From: Allacma fusca
Lineage: Eukaryota; Arthropoda; Collembola; Symphypleona; Sminthuridae
Direction of reading: 5' to 3'
Length of the DNA: 64,000 bases
NCBI GenBank assembly: GCA_947179485.1
Contig: OX359249.1
Coordinates: forward strand, 37,868,250-37,932,249
In this document: one piece after another, positions 38,640 through 49,255 of the stretch
Layout of the letters: each line of letters begins with the position of its first letter
Numbering within the stretch: position 1 is the first letter of the stretch
Program-made: the position numbers and the translations under genes
Notes under the pieces: generated by a model
What the model saw: the letters and a program-made list of their open reading frames with translations, nothing else
What the model was told of the DNA's origin: nothing
Database searches by the model: none

Positions 38640-38890
38640 AGTCAGTCCTGGGCTGACTAGGCAGCAAGACCTGGAGAGAAGCGCTCTCCGGAACCTGGAC
38701 GTGGGTCTCTGGAAATCTCCCTGAGAGGGTGGCACGAGTTGCTGTCGTCATTGTCTGGGGGCTTCGTAATAGCCCACAGATTGGCAGGCTATTAAGGCTG
38801 CTGCGGGGCAAATGGTTCTACGGTAGCCGTTGTCTGCTGTGGCTCAAAGGGCTCTAAGGTAGCCCACGACCAATTTCCCGAACTTATGGA
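38640..38890. other. GC-rich island with hairpins
   Basis: About 250 bp of clearly higher GC than the flanks. It contains perfect or near-perfect short hairpins such as GGAGAG-AAGC-GCTCTCC, GGGCT-TCGTAAT-AGCCC and GGGCT-CTAAGGT-AGCCC. The motif (G)GGYTCTANGGTAGCC recurs about three times. It contains a short open stretch with no recognised product. It could be a fragment of a structured repeat or mobile element. Confidence 0.5.
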
Positions 38891-39852
38891 GTCCCAGTAA
38901 AGCACAATTTTTCGAAAAATAATAATTGAAAAATACTGCCGATGCAACTGCTGTAAACTAAAAGTCACACGAGACGTTTTGACAAATTGTCAGAATTAAA
39001 TAAGTTAAACATTACTTCGTAATAAAATTATTATTTTTGAGTACAAGTGATAAAATCAAGTTTTTTCGAAATTAGTTCCGCCCCACTAGCTCAAAAACTT
39101 GCCGTCGGCTCATGAAATGTTGCCATGTTCGAATTTTTTAGAGACACGTTAAATTTTGAGTTTTAATTTATTTACCGAAGTTTCATATTTCCCCCTAGAA
39201 TATGGTCTGACGATTCTTTCCATGTAAAAACTTGTCCTCAGGAACCGAAAATTTGAGACGAGTTGAATACGAAATTTGAAATAAGGTTTTTGAATTTATT
39301 TAAAGAGCAAATATATTTCATTTGTTGCAATCTTGCCTCATATTTTCAGCTGCTGTGATCACACCTACGGGAAAATTCATGTTAAAACTTGACATGTTCA
39401 TGACAAGGTCAAGTTCAGTTTGACGATCATTTTAACTTGCCCAAGTTCGAGTTTATGTCAAATTTTCACTTGACGTTCAAGTCCGAATCATGTTTAAGTT
39501 TAGATCTTCATCATCTAACTTGACAACCTTATCACGCTCATGTTCGGTTCAGCCAGCTGGAACAACTTGATCATGGACATCGTATTTCAAGTTGATTTTA
39601 GTAGTAAAACGTGAATGCAAGTTATCCTTTTTAGCAGCTTGTGCCTTGTATTTCAACGGTTTGCAAATAGGAGCATCTACAATGCATGCATCGGTAAAAG
39701 TTAACGTGCTCATTCCCATCAACCGCATGGTAAACTACTAAAGTCAGCTCATAAAGCTGAACGTTAGATAAAATTAATAGTTTGTATAACTTAGTTATTA
39801 ATTAAATCACATTAAAACTGATTGAAAACATTTCCCCCTGGTCAGTTTCCAG

Positions 39853-39971
39853 CAATGTGAAGGCGAACGTATTGAAATTCATGACGGGATTCCAACAAAA
39901 AAGACATCTGCAGTTCATGATAATTTTACATTTTGTAATCAAACAAAGAAATATTTCTGCAATTATTGTGG
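39853..39971 (+). pseudogene. Possible zinc-finger exon (isolated)
   Basis: A good acceptor (TCAGTTTCCAG) and a strong donor (GG|GTAAGTAAG) bound 39 open codons. These begin QCEGERIEIHDG and end YFCNYCG, the first half of a C2H2 finger, exit phase 2. The composition is protein-like. No partner exon of matching frame was found: the next finger-like sequence (41876-42061) is broken. It is either an orphan exon of a decayed zinc-finger gene or an exon of an unrecognised gene. Confidence 0.3.
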
Positions 39972-40522
39972 GTAAGTAAGTTTTGGTATAAAAATAATTA
40001 CATGCTTCAAAAACAGCAAAAACACATTTAAATATATATTCATATATTAGCGTAAAGCATGCTAAAGTCTGAATCTGGAAACCATTTAAAGCTTCAGGAT
40101 CACGACACAGTGCCAAACCCTAATAAGAAAATGGCTAATATTTGCGAATTCAATTTGTTGACTAGAATGAATTTTTGGCCTACTACAAAAGACGAGTCAT
40201 GTTTTGCCACAGAGATAGAACTGATTTGATTTCAACATTTTGTTGGAATTCTCACGCGAAGAATTTCACAAACGGCGGGTGAGATTTATTATTTTAACGA
40301 ATCAGCCGTTCAGTATTATAGAGATGCAGATTACTTTGTATTTTTTTACTGCAATTAAACAATGAATCTGTATGTACGCAGTTTTCGAAATTCTGTCGAC
40401 ATTTCTTTTATTCAAAAAATCGACATTCATAAATATAAAACACTAAATTTTACGAAATGTGTGCTATTTTTTGAATTCCCCAAGTAAAGTGTCGTTATTT
40501 GTGGACTGTTAGACAATTAAAT

Positions 40523-40660
40523 ATGGACATTCGTTCCAAGGAATTATGGCTACGTTTGTGGATAGCAACTGGAGTTACAAGTTTCTTGTACTTGATTTTG
40601 ATATCCTTCATGGCTCTCATGAAGGGAAATAATTGGCGGAATCTGTATTCAAAACTTTAA
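40523..40660 (+). CDS. Candidate small membrane protein, 45 aa
   Basis: An ATG-to-TAA frame beginning MDIRSKELWLRLWIATGVTS. It has one hydrophobic span (about residues 12-32) flanked by charged and Trp-containing ends, a typical layout for a small single-pass protein. It stands alone, with no recognised homologue and no visible neighbouring exon. It may be a real micropeptide gene, a fragment of a larger gene or chance. Confidence 0.25.
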   Translation: MDIRSKELWLRLWIATGVTSFLYLILISFMALMKGNNWRNLYSKL

Positions 40661-41875
40661 AACACTAGAAAACATACCACCCATCAAATACCACCCGAAA
40701 ATGCCCGCCTCAGAAGGTCTTTATTAGAATAAACCCAAGTTGTGATCTTTAAAATTTACTCAACTTTTCTATCCCCATGCTTTAAAGGAATAATTAATTG
40801 TGTAGGAATAGCCAAAAAGGGTGCATTTAAACTACGAGCTCCCCACAAAAATCCTCACGCGCATTATTTTTGAGTCACTAGTGGATTTGAAGGGTGAGGT
40901 ATAATAATATTGCAACCCGTGCCGAATTGTCGTTCCCCTAAAGTTTTGGATTTTTTACTAGAAATTACTATCACATAGACTTTTTAAAAGGGATAAGCAC
41001 GGATGTGAATGAAAATTTGTGGGAGCAAGGACCTTCGCCCAATGTGAATTATTTTACCTTATATTAAGTTTACATGGAGGGTACGACAATACTTTTTTCT
41101 CCATCCCCTAGCCAATTACAAGATGCAATGCTAAAAAATATTCACTTCCCTGTATTTGTAGAAAATTTTCTTTCAGTTGGTCAAAAGTTTCCTCCCACTC
41201 ATTAGTAGTCGAAACTTTCAATTTTGACGGCGAACTAGGTGCGGCACAGTCATGAATTATGTACAAATGGAAATTTTTAAATACCAAACATTTTACTCAG
41301 ATTTAAAAATGTTAAAAATAACTAACTTTTACTAATATTTAAAATTAGAAATGCAATTAGGAGCTTGTTCGTATGTTTTCAGAAGTAATATTCGTACTCA
41401 AATTAGATTTTTACGATGTTTCTTGTGAGACAATTAAATATCAAACTTTCTGTTTTTTGATGTTTTAATATGATATGACAATTATTACGCCACGTCTTGA
41501 TTCATACTTTAAGTTCATTTGTCCTAAAGTATTTCAGACAGTGGTCTCAGGTAATGCTTACACAAAAGCCCATTGAAAATAAATCGGTAGCAGGTCCCAA
41601 GTGGCAATACTAATTGTTTTGGATATTTGGAAATTCGGTTAAAAAAATTATCTACAAAATCCAAGCTTGTGACCAATTTTGTTCACTACCGTACAGGAGA
41701 GTTTATGGCCTGGAACTAAGAAACTAATGTTGAAAATTTCGGAAGAAAATTTGTAATTTCTTCTCTCCGTAGCAATAATTTTAAATTTCCGCACTTTTGA
41801 GAGAGAATCTTTTTGTAGTTTATTAAGTAAATTACAAGTGTTGACCAAGGTCAACCTATGAGGCCACAGCAGTGG

Positions 41876-42061
41876 AATGAATGTACGAAAAAATTTTCCG
41901 GATCAGAGCGCTCACTGCGAGTCCGGACACAAGGGATCAAAACGTACAGCAAGGTTTCAGGAAATGAGGTGTGAAATGATCAAGTTCAAACGATGTGGAA
42001 GACAATTTCTTTCACAGGTCCAGCTTGCTGATTATGCTGCGAAATTTCATATGGGGATTTA
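41876..42061 (+). pseudogene. Decayed C2H2 zinc-finger fragment
   Basis: Two finger-like stretches lie in different frames. One contains ECTKKFSGSERSLRV with linker-like GIKTYS. The other contains RCGRQFLSQVQLADYAAKFH, in which the first zinc His appears as Tyr and the first Cys is missing. The frame change between them and the lost zinc ligands mark it as a pseudogene. It may belong with the finger-like exon at 39853-39971. Confidence 0.45.
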
Positions 42062-42420
42062 AGGTACACACTAACAATAAGAACATGGATTGGGCAGCTG
42101 GAATGCAGCTGGAGAGAAATTCTGGGTAGCGATGGTGCAGTGGTGGAGGATATCGTCAGGAAATAATTATTTGTAATCAAGTGGCAGAATTTTGAGCAAA
42201 GTTGCAAAAATCTTTCGCCCATGGGAACTATTTCAATCAGACATTTGTCAGACAATTGACATTGTTTGAAATTTTGAAAAATTGCCAAAATGATTCTTTA
42301 AAATGACGGAAATAGAATGACTACGCCTGCTTATACGGAGAAGGTTATGAAACACTATTTAATGTGAACTGATGCTATATACTGCCTGTACACTACACGC
42401 CCTCTGACAATGTAAACTAG

Positions 42421-43684
42421 CAAGCCAACACCGTGATCTGTCCACTCAGGATCGGAATGAGATTTTGTATGATTGTAGGTATCTAGCCCAATGTCCCAAA
42501 ACGTTCGGGCCACCTCACGCTGGTTTGCACGGGAAATCGCGCTTTAGATTAAATTTCCTAAGCGCAGGGACATGGTCCTCCCCCTGCTTCACTTAAAATT
42601 TCCCATGTTAAATCCTACAAGAAATTTTCACTTTCCCAAGTCGACGAAATACACAACAAATGCGAGAAAGAACTATAACTGCCTGACACAGCATTTCAAA
42701 TGTTAAGTCCCATAAGAAAGTCAAATTCTTGAAAGTCACAGAAACCTCATCACATAAATTTCAAGGTCAAGGACAAAGCTGTGATATCAAGCAATTAATT
42801 CAGGCAAAATACGAATGTAAAAGTCAAGAGTTAGTTTCAGTTCAATCTTCAACGCACATTAGAACTTACACTAAAGTCAAATCGTAATTATAAGTCACAC
42901 TCTTGTCGAAGCACAAATATGAGTTATTTCTGAGTCCTAATTTGAGTTTCAAGTTTCACTCCGAGTTCAAAGTCATGTTTCAAATTACACTTCATTTCAA
43001 AGTCATGTTTTAAATTACACTTGACTTCAAAGAGTTTCAAGTTACACTCCGAGTTTAAACTGAAATTTCAAGTTACACTCGAGTTTAAACTGAAGTTTCA
43101 AGTTTCACTCGAGTTTAAACTGAAGTTTCAAGTTTCACTCGAGTTTAAACTGAAGTTTCAAGTTTCACTCGAGTTTAAACTGAAGTTTCAAGTTTCACTC
43201 GAGTTTAAACTGAAGTTTCAAGTTTCACTCGAGTTTAAACTGAAGTTTCAAGTTTCACTCGAGTTTAAACTGAAGTTTCAAGTTTCACTCGAGTTTAAAC
43301 TGAAGTTTCAAGTTTCACTCGAGTTTAAACTGAAGTTTCAAGTTTCACTCGAGTTTAAACTGAAGTTTCAAGTTACACTCGAGTTCAATTGCAGGAGTGG
43401 TCATTCTAATTTCTCTGTTTGAAACAGAATTATTTTGCAAATTTTTCAAAATCTCAAGCACTGGTCTAGGTCAATCTATGTGGTCACAACGATCAACAGA
43501 GTGAAGAAAGGAGATTTTTCCCCTTATGGGATTTAACATGGAAAATTTTCATACGCATGGTATCCCGCGCTATTCAGCGAAAGGTGGTCCGAACTTTTGC
43601 GCTTTTTGAGACATTGAGCCAGATATCTACACCCATATAAATTCTCACTCCGTTCCCGAGGGGCCAGATCACGGTGTTTGCTTG
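42421..43684. mobile_element. Foldback-like inverted-repeat element with minisatellite core
   Basis: The arm 42421 to about 42625 matches, in inverted orientation, 43684 to about 43500. Shared motifs include CACCGTGATCTG at the outer ends, CAATGTC, TTCGG(G/A)CCACC and CCATGTTAAATCC at the inner ends, with many substitutions. Between them lies an 11-unit 30-bp minisatellite. No transposase frame was seen, so it would be non-autonomous. The arms are diverged, so it is old. Pieces of the right arm also match 41.83-42.33 kb, suggesting further rearranged copies. Confidence 0.6.
43051..43380. repeat. 30-bp minisatellite, 11 units
   Basis: Eleven consecutive units of 30 bp, starting GAGTTTAAACTGAAGTTTCA; the middle units are identical and the first and last differ by one or two bases. 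More diverged units extend left to about 42940. Each unit contains the palindrome GTTTAAAC. Because 30 is a multiple of three, an open frame of 10-residue repeats crosses the array; this is an artefact. Confidence 0.97.
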
Positions 43685-43904
43685 TAAGCTTTGCTGTTAG
43701 TATTATTTTAGCTATATTTCGAGCATCATGTACGTATTTTTAAATGTTATTGAAAAGCATAATACGTACAGTAATTTTTAGTTTTAGATAGTCATTATTG
43801 ATTCCCCCAGAAATTTTGCTTCCCCGGGATACCCAAATTTATCTTCACCAGGAACCCTCCCCTGATCAGTGCATACTATTTCAAAAGACGTCTACTTATT
43901 TATA

Positions 43905-45870
43905 AAAACTTCCGAACGAATCCGGCTGGAATTTCCCTACCGGGATCATGTAATATAAATAATTAAATTTTCCTTCTTCATCCCTCTCCGACAAAATTCG
44001 TCTAGTGTATTCATATTGATAAGGGTATTATAGCAAGCAACAAGTGAGTATTTTCCTTCATCACGTCAATAGTACCTGAAAATAAGTCAACAGCTCATCA
44101 TTGAGAACGAAATATCTGTATTGTGAAATATAGGCAAAGCAGTGATATCTAAATGCACGCCAATTTATACCTCCTTCGCTATCATTGAATTCACTAGTGA
44201 ATAAAACTTCTAACATAACACTCACTAAATGCACTTAAAACTGATTTGGGTCATTCCGGTAGCCCGACAAAAAATTCAAATTTGTCTAATTCGTGCTGAC
44301 CAGGATTTAAAATTTCGAAAGAAAACTAGAAAGTTTCACCAACATGTCGTATCTCGGTCGTTAACAGCTCATTTTGTTCTACAAGAAGAAATTGGATTCC
44401 GGAATTGCCAAAATGTTCGCGGGTGATACAAAATAATGACATGGTACATCAGGAAAACCTACATTCAAATTAGGGAAATGTTGTTCAAATATGTTGTTAT
44501 TTTGAATGTCCTATCAAAATTTCGATAAAAAGTATATATATTAAGTTGTAATTTTTCCAAGCAAACTGTAGTAATAAAAAAATATATTGAATCACGGAGC
44601 TTACAAGTTTCCGGGGATGGGTTTGCATCTAAAACCAATATATTTAATCTGAATGTGAAGAATGCAACTTTCTTGCAAAAGTAGATGTGTCCTAATTTCC
44701 GCCTAAAATCTTTTTATAAATTTTGTTCCTCCTTTTTGGAGATTCCGGATAGCCTCATACAAAACATTATTTCCGGCATACAGTTCCAATATATCTTGTA
44801 ATCATGTAAAAGAGAAATTTGAACGTTCTCCATCATATCTTGTAGATTGTTTCCATATCCAATGAAGCCATAAATGTTGTAAGTTCAGTTAAAAGTAATC
44901 ATGAAGATGAGTGCAAGAGATATGAGGTATGTACAGTGATCGCTCTCTATACGGGATTCTCATGGAATCAGAAAATTTTGTCCCTTACTAGCAGTGACCC
45001 TTATATGCTTAATCTTAAGCATTGTATAAACAGGAATCGAGACTGCACATCCCGACCCCCTAATAAGAATATCCCTTAGAGAGATTGTGTGTACTGTAGA
45101 CTTTGTGGCTCGAATTTGTGGAACTATTAGTGCCCCATTAACATTTCCTAAATTTAGCCTATCCATATGTATATGTATGTGCCTTTCCAGTGAATCTATT
45201 TTGGTACACTAGCAGTTGACCTTGTTATGCATTACGTACCTGCGACATTTGTTTGAGCTGTAAAATATTCAAATTATGATAAGACTCTAGCCTTAACTCT
45301 ACTAATTTCCTAACCTTAACCTATGACTTCTCCTCGAACGGTTGTCGAGTATACAGCTACTTTCACGTAAAAATAAACAAACTAAAGGCTGAGCATTAAC
45401 CAAGTTACACTTTTTCTCATTTTGGCATTTGTACCGTTTCGCCCCCACTATAATTATTTTGGGACTCACATTTAAGTTACACCGAACTTCACCCACTTGC
45501 TCATACCACAGAGCTTACAGGAATGGAGTAGGAAAAGTGGAAAATGTACGTCAAAATTATATGAAGTCCCGTAAGAAGAAGTGAAAATATGAAGGTAAAT
45601 AATTATTATTAATCGTAATACTATTCATTCCAAAAATTACTATTTCTTTACCTGTAGCTTGATTCGCTTATAAAAACATCCTTGTAAGTCCGTCCGTGAG
45701 CTTAGGCAATTAATATAAACATATTAAAATTTGCACTCAAATAGACGTACACTAGGAAACAGTGTCGTATTCCTCAATGACACTCGAAACTACCGAGAAT
45801 ATTGAGACAATCGAAGCGTGAAACCTCGGGAATACTCCACCAACGTATTAAGGCATTCGTTTTCACCAAC
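43905..45870 (-). pseudogene. Degenerate partial copy of the guanylyl cyclase gene
   Basis: Same orientation as the intact gene. 43905-44080 matches exon 6 and flanks (18510-18714), with shared CCGGCTGGAA-like and GTCTAGTGTAT motifs. 44100-44226 matches intron 5 up to the donor of exon 5. 44750-44935 matches part of exon 4 and its neighbourhood (CTTGTAGATTGT, CCAATGAAG). 45770-45870 matches intron 3 at about 20757-20880 (CAATGACACTCGAAACTA, GAGAATATTGAGACAATCGA). Exon 5 is missing, exon 4 is partly deleted, and indels break the frame of the exon 6 copy. It cannot encode a cyclase. Confidence 0.8.
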
Positions 45871-46079
45871 AACACCGTCCTGCACCATCTTTGTAATGTT
45901 ATTTGTATTCAAGGAATCTTATTTACCCAAAAGATTCCACGTCTATGTTTCCTTCTTAAAATGACCCGCATTAGATAAGAATATTTTGACTTACTAAAAA
46001 TCTGTAGGAATCGGAATCGCAATAAAATTGGTCAACATTACCTATGTGTACGCGCATGTGTCCTCAGTTAACGTTCACT

Positions 46080-46530
46080 GCGCCATTAATTCCTTCCGCA
46101 ACTATGACGCCATCTACTGACTCCACATTTGATCGGCCATTTTATTTTGAAACTAATTCTCAATCTCCAGTCCTGGCATCAATTACCATGAGCCACTTTG
46201 GCGGTCATTTTGTTTTCCACGGTCTTCACTTGAGCCCTGGCGTCAGCTTCCAAATTTTCACTCCAACGGCCATTTTGTACTCCACTTCCGGTCGTGTATT
46301 AACCTGCCCCTCATGTATCCTATATGCTGGAGGTCAAATTGATCAACCAAAATAAAGTAATGAAACTATCAACATTTTAATACCCTCAATTGCAACCCCC
46401 TCTACCCAATTCCAAATTACTGGAAAATTTGGGCTCCACCCCAAACTCACAATCAGTCGCCTAGCAATTCACATAGCCGATGACTATTCAAGTCATTCTC
46501 GCTAGCTGGAGAATTTGTCGCCATGGTAGA
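46080..46530. other. Cluster of GCCAT / GCCATTTT motifs
   Basis: GCCAT motifs occur about five times here. Three diverged (G)GCCATTTT or GGTCATTTTG sites sit roughly 67-70 bp apart (near 46136, 46203 and 46270), suggesting a decayed tandem unit of about 70 bp. The motif equals the core recognised by YY1/Pho-type zinc-finger factors. A 103-codon open frame crosses it, but its first ATG context and composition do not convince me. Confidence 0.3.
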
Positions 46531-46731
46531 TAACTAGACCACTAAAATATTTTCTCTTAGTCACAAGATAACCTATACCGAAATAGCTGGTTGGGCAAAA
46601 TATAGCTATCGCTGAGCTATTTATTTTGCATGATTTTTGTCAAACCACCTTTACTCCACTATGTGAGCTAGGGAGCTGGCAATCGGTTTGTTCCACCCTG
46701 TACACATGTTAGTACGAACTTCAATGTGAAT

Positions 46732-47905
46732 GGAGATGGAAGGACGGAGAAATTTTTATTATTAGTGTCTATGTACAGTAAATTATCGTAGCCATCTGTC
46801 TTTTATAAGTAACTTATTCATTACTTTCATGCATGTTACGATGCTATGTCAACGTGTGAAGATCCACCTAAATGCATGTGTATCTTCCCATCAACATGGT
46901 CAAATATGGTATGAAAACATGCAATTTGCAAATATTCTTGTATACGCATACATGCTGAAATCATTGCGTTTTTTAATTTCCAAAAGTAGAAGCTTATGTA
47001 CATGTACTGATTGTGAGTATCTACATGTATGAGGGATTGTAATATAAAAGTAAGCATACTTACATTACATTGGAAAATAGTTATTTCCACAACACCCATT
47101 CAAATTGAATGAACTGGAGCAGATTCCGCGTATATTAAAAAGCCAATATCATTCGTGAGAATCCTTGCGGTTAATAAGCGGCTCCCATTACAGGGTGCAC
47201 TTCCTGTACAGACTTTGACTACAACATGATCTATTTTTAGGGGCATTGTCAATTACCGCAATGTTATTTTTTCTCCTTACACGAGTGCTCTGTTTTGGGG
47301 GTCAAAATATGCTGCTTTTATTAGTGCGGTTATCGCTTATAGAGAGAGTGTCCTGTACACATGATCAAGGCAATGTTTTAGTTTTTGCCAGTTGTAAAAT
47401 ATTGTGTAACATTTGAGGCAATGAATGACTAGTTGTGATTTAATGGTTTGGTTTTTGGTTTCCTTTTACTTCCACCATCTGCTGCAACGGAAATATATTA
47501 CATAAGTGTATACCCTTCATTGCAGTGGTAAACGGTAAAAGCAACTTGCAATGGTTTCGACGGAGGGCCTGAACGGTACTCTAGGTGTGTGAGAACCTTA
47601 AAAATACGTACATATACATAAGTACATGGGGACCGCAATTAATTCTGTTTGCCTAAAAGTAGTGGTTTGTTCTCATTGATGATAATCCACTAAAACTTTC
47701 AGTTGATCTCAAAGTGACGCTGACTTGACTCAGTTTAAATGCTGTCATATGGTGCTTGATACACTGCGGCTAAATATTTCCAAGGGCGGTCAACTAATTT
47801 TTCAGTTGGTATTGTATATTTGGCGTATACGTAATGGGTATGGTGAGGATGTGAACTGAGAGAGCTGGTATAATAATGAGATAAACATGAAGGACAGGGG
47901 AAATG
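46732..47905. repeat. Dispersed duplication block B (copy 2)
   Basis: Matches 28790-29995 in the same orientation and order. It lacks the CA microsatellite and the expanded 34-bp array of copy 1. It follows the degenerate cyclase copy exactly as copy 1 lies on the upstream side of the intact cyclase gene. Confidence 0.85.
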
Positions 47906-48342
47906 GTATGTACATAAATACATATGTCTTACTGAGGTCTGGAGACAGTCCACTGAATCCTCCTTCTAATTCCCAAGCGAATATGTAAATCTAAAGAATA
48001 ATTTTAGCTACCACTATATTTCCTGTTTGAGATGGCTTCTGACAAACAGCAAAATGCATGGGTAAGTGGAAATTGTAATTGATTGAAAAGTCATTGTACT
48101 ATTAAGAAGGATTTCGTAATTCACTCGAGAATTAGTCTAGAAAACTCCGTTTTGAGTTTTCACCCTAAATCAACCCCCTAAGTCATAACCCTAACTCAAA
48201 ATTTTTGCAAAGCAACTCATTTTGTGAAACAAAATTAAAAATGTGATTTTTTTATTATGCCACTTTTTAAAAAATTATTATAGTCTTGCCTCACGTTTTT
48301 GTTTCTTCCTCTGCGTATACATTTTGACTTGGAATGACTCAA

Positions 48343-48373
<31 letters not shown>

Positions 48374-49218
48374 AGTGTTTTTTAGAAATGTCTACAACAC
48401 ATCGGGGCAATCTCCCAGTATATTATAATTAATTCAGCGATTATCAGTGATTAGGAAAGGGTTTACAATGTTATTTATCGCATTAGGAATGACTCAAATT
48501 AATGACCTTAAAATTCGCTACGTGACAAGTGCTTTCACATATTTTTATATTTTTATGAACCCCAACCCCTGAACGTTCAGGAAAAAATAACATCATAACT
48601 TCCCCTTTTTCCGCATCTTTCTCAATTTTGCATCTGGTGCTAAATTTCTCTAACCTTGCCTACAATAATTCCCAAACTAGGAACATGTCAGATAGCTCCT
48701 TGAAAAACAAATAAAATTTCCTAAAAATGACAGTGAGAGGACATTGGTCTGGAGAAAACAATTGTAATTTCTAAATTCCTTAAAAAATTCCAACTTTACT
48801 TTCGAGAATGATTTACTCACGTCGTATGTACGTCAGTACGACCACCCAAGACCTGCTCTGTGGAAATATCCTTAATTAGTAACTACAGTTCTGAGACATC
48901 TCTTCTCTCTTTTCAGAAACTTCCTCCAGAGATTTCATTTGTTACATCGTTAAGTTCATTTTAATTCTAATTGTTCCACTAGGAAAACTTTCCTTGACTA
49001 TCTATCCTTAATTTCTCATTTTCATTATTTAAGTTTATCTGTAATCGCGGTACTATAAATTTTTCCCAACTCTCTTATTACATTATGAACATTACACTCA
49101 AGGCCTGAATCCAGGGATCTTATTGGTCATATTCTATGGACCGAAGATCGTTACTAATTTACTATAAATAAATAATTCATTTTAATTCATTATTAGTGTG
49201 TAAATCTTAACAGATGGC
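47906..49218. other. Gene-free stretch
   Basis: AT-rich, with a GATT tetranucleotide repeat. No coding or RNA feature was seen. Confidence 0.5.
48344..48374. repeat. (GATT)n microsatellite
   Basis: About seven and a half GATT tetranucleotides in a row. Confidence 0.95.
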
Positions 49219-49224
49219 TTTATT
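49219..49224 (-). terminator. Polyadenylation signal of the serine protease gene
   Basis: AATAAA on the minus strand, about 32 bases downstream of the protease stop codon. Confidence 0.6.
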
Positions 49225-49255
49225 AGGTCCAATTTTTGTAAAAATTACAACATAT

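Noticed and set aside
39802..40116. 104-codon minus-strand frame
   Set aside because: Begins at TTG rather than ATG and overlaps a better plus-strand exon candidate.
43021..43422. 133-codon frame encoding a 10-residue repeat
   Set aside because: Produced by the 30-bp minisatellite; no start context and no splice or family support.
46044..46355. 103-codon plus-strand frame
   Set aside because: Lies in a diverged repeat with GCCATTTT units; the composition follows the repeat.
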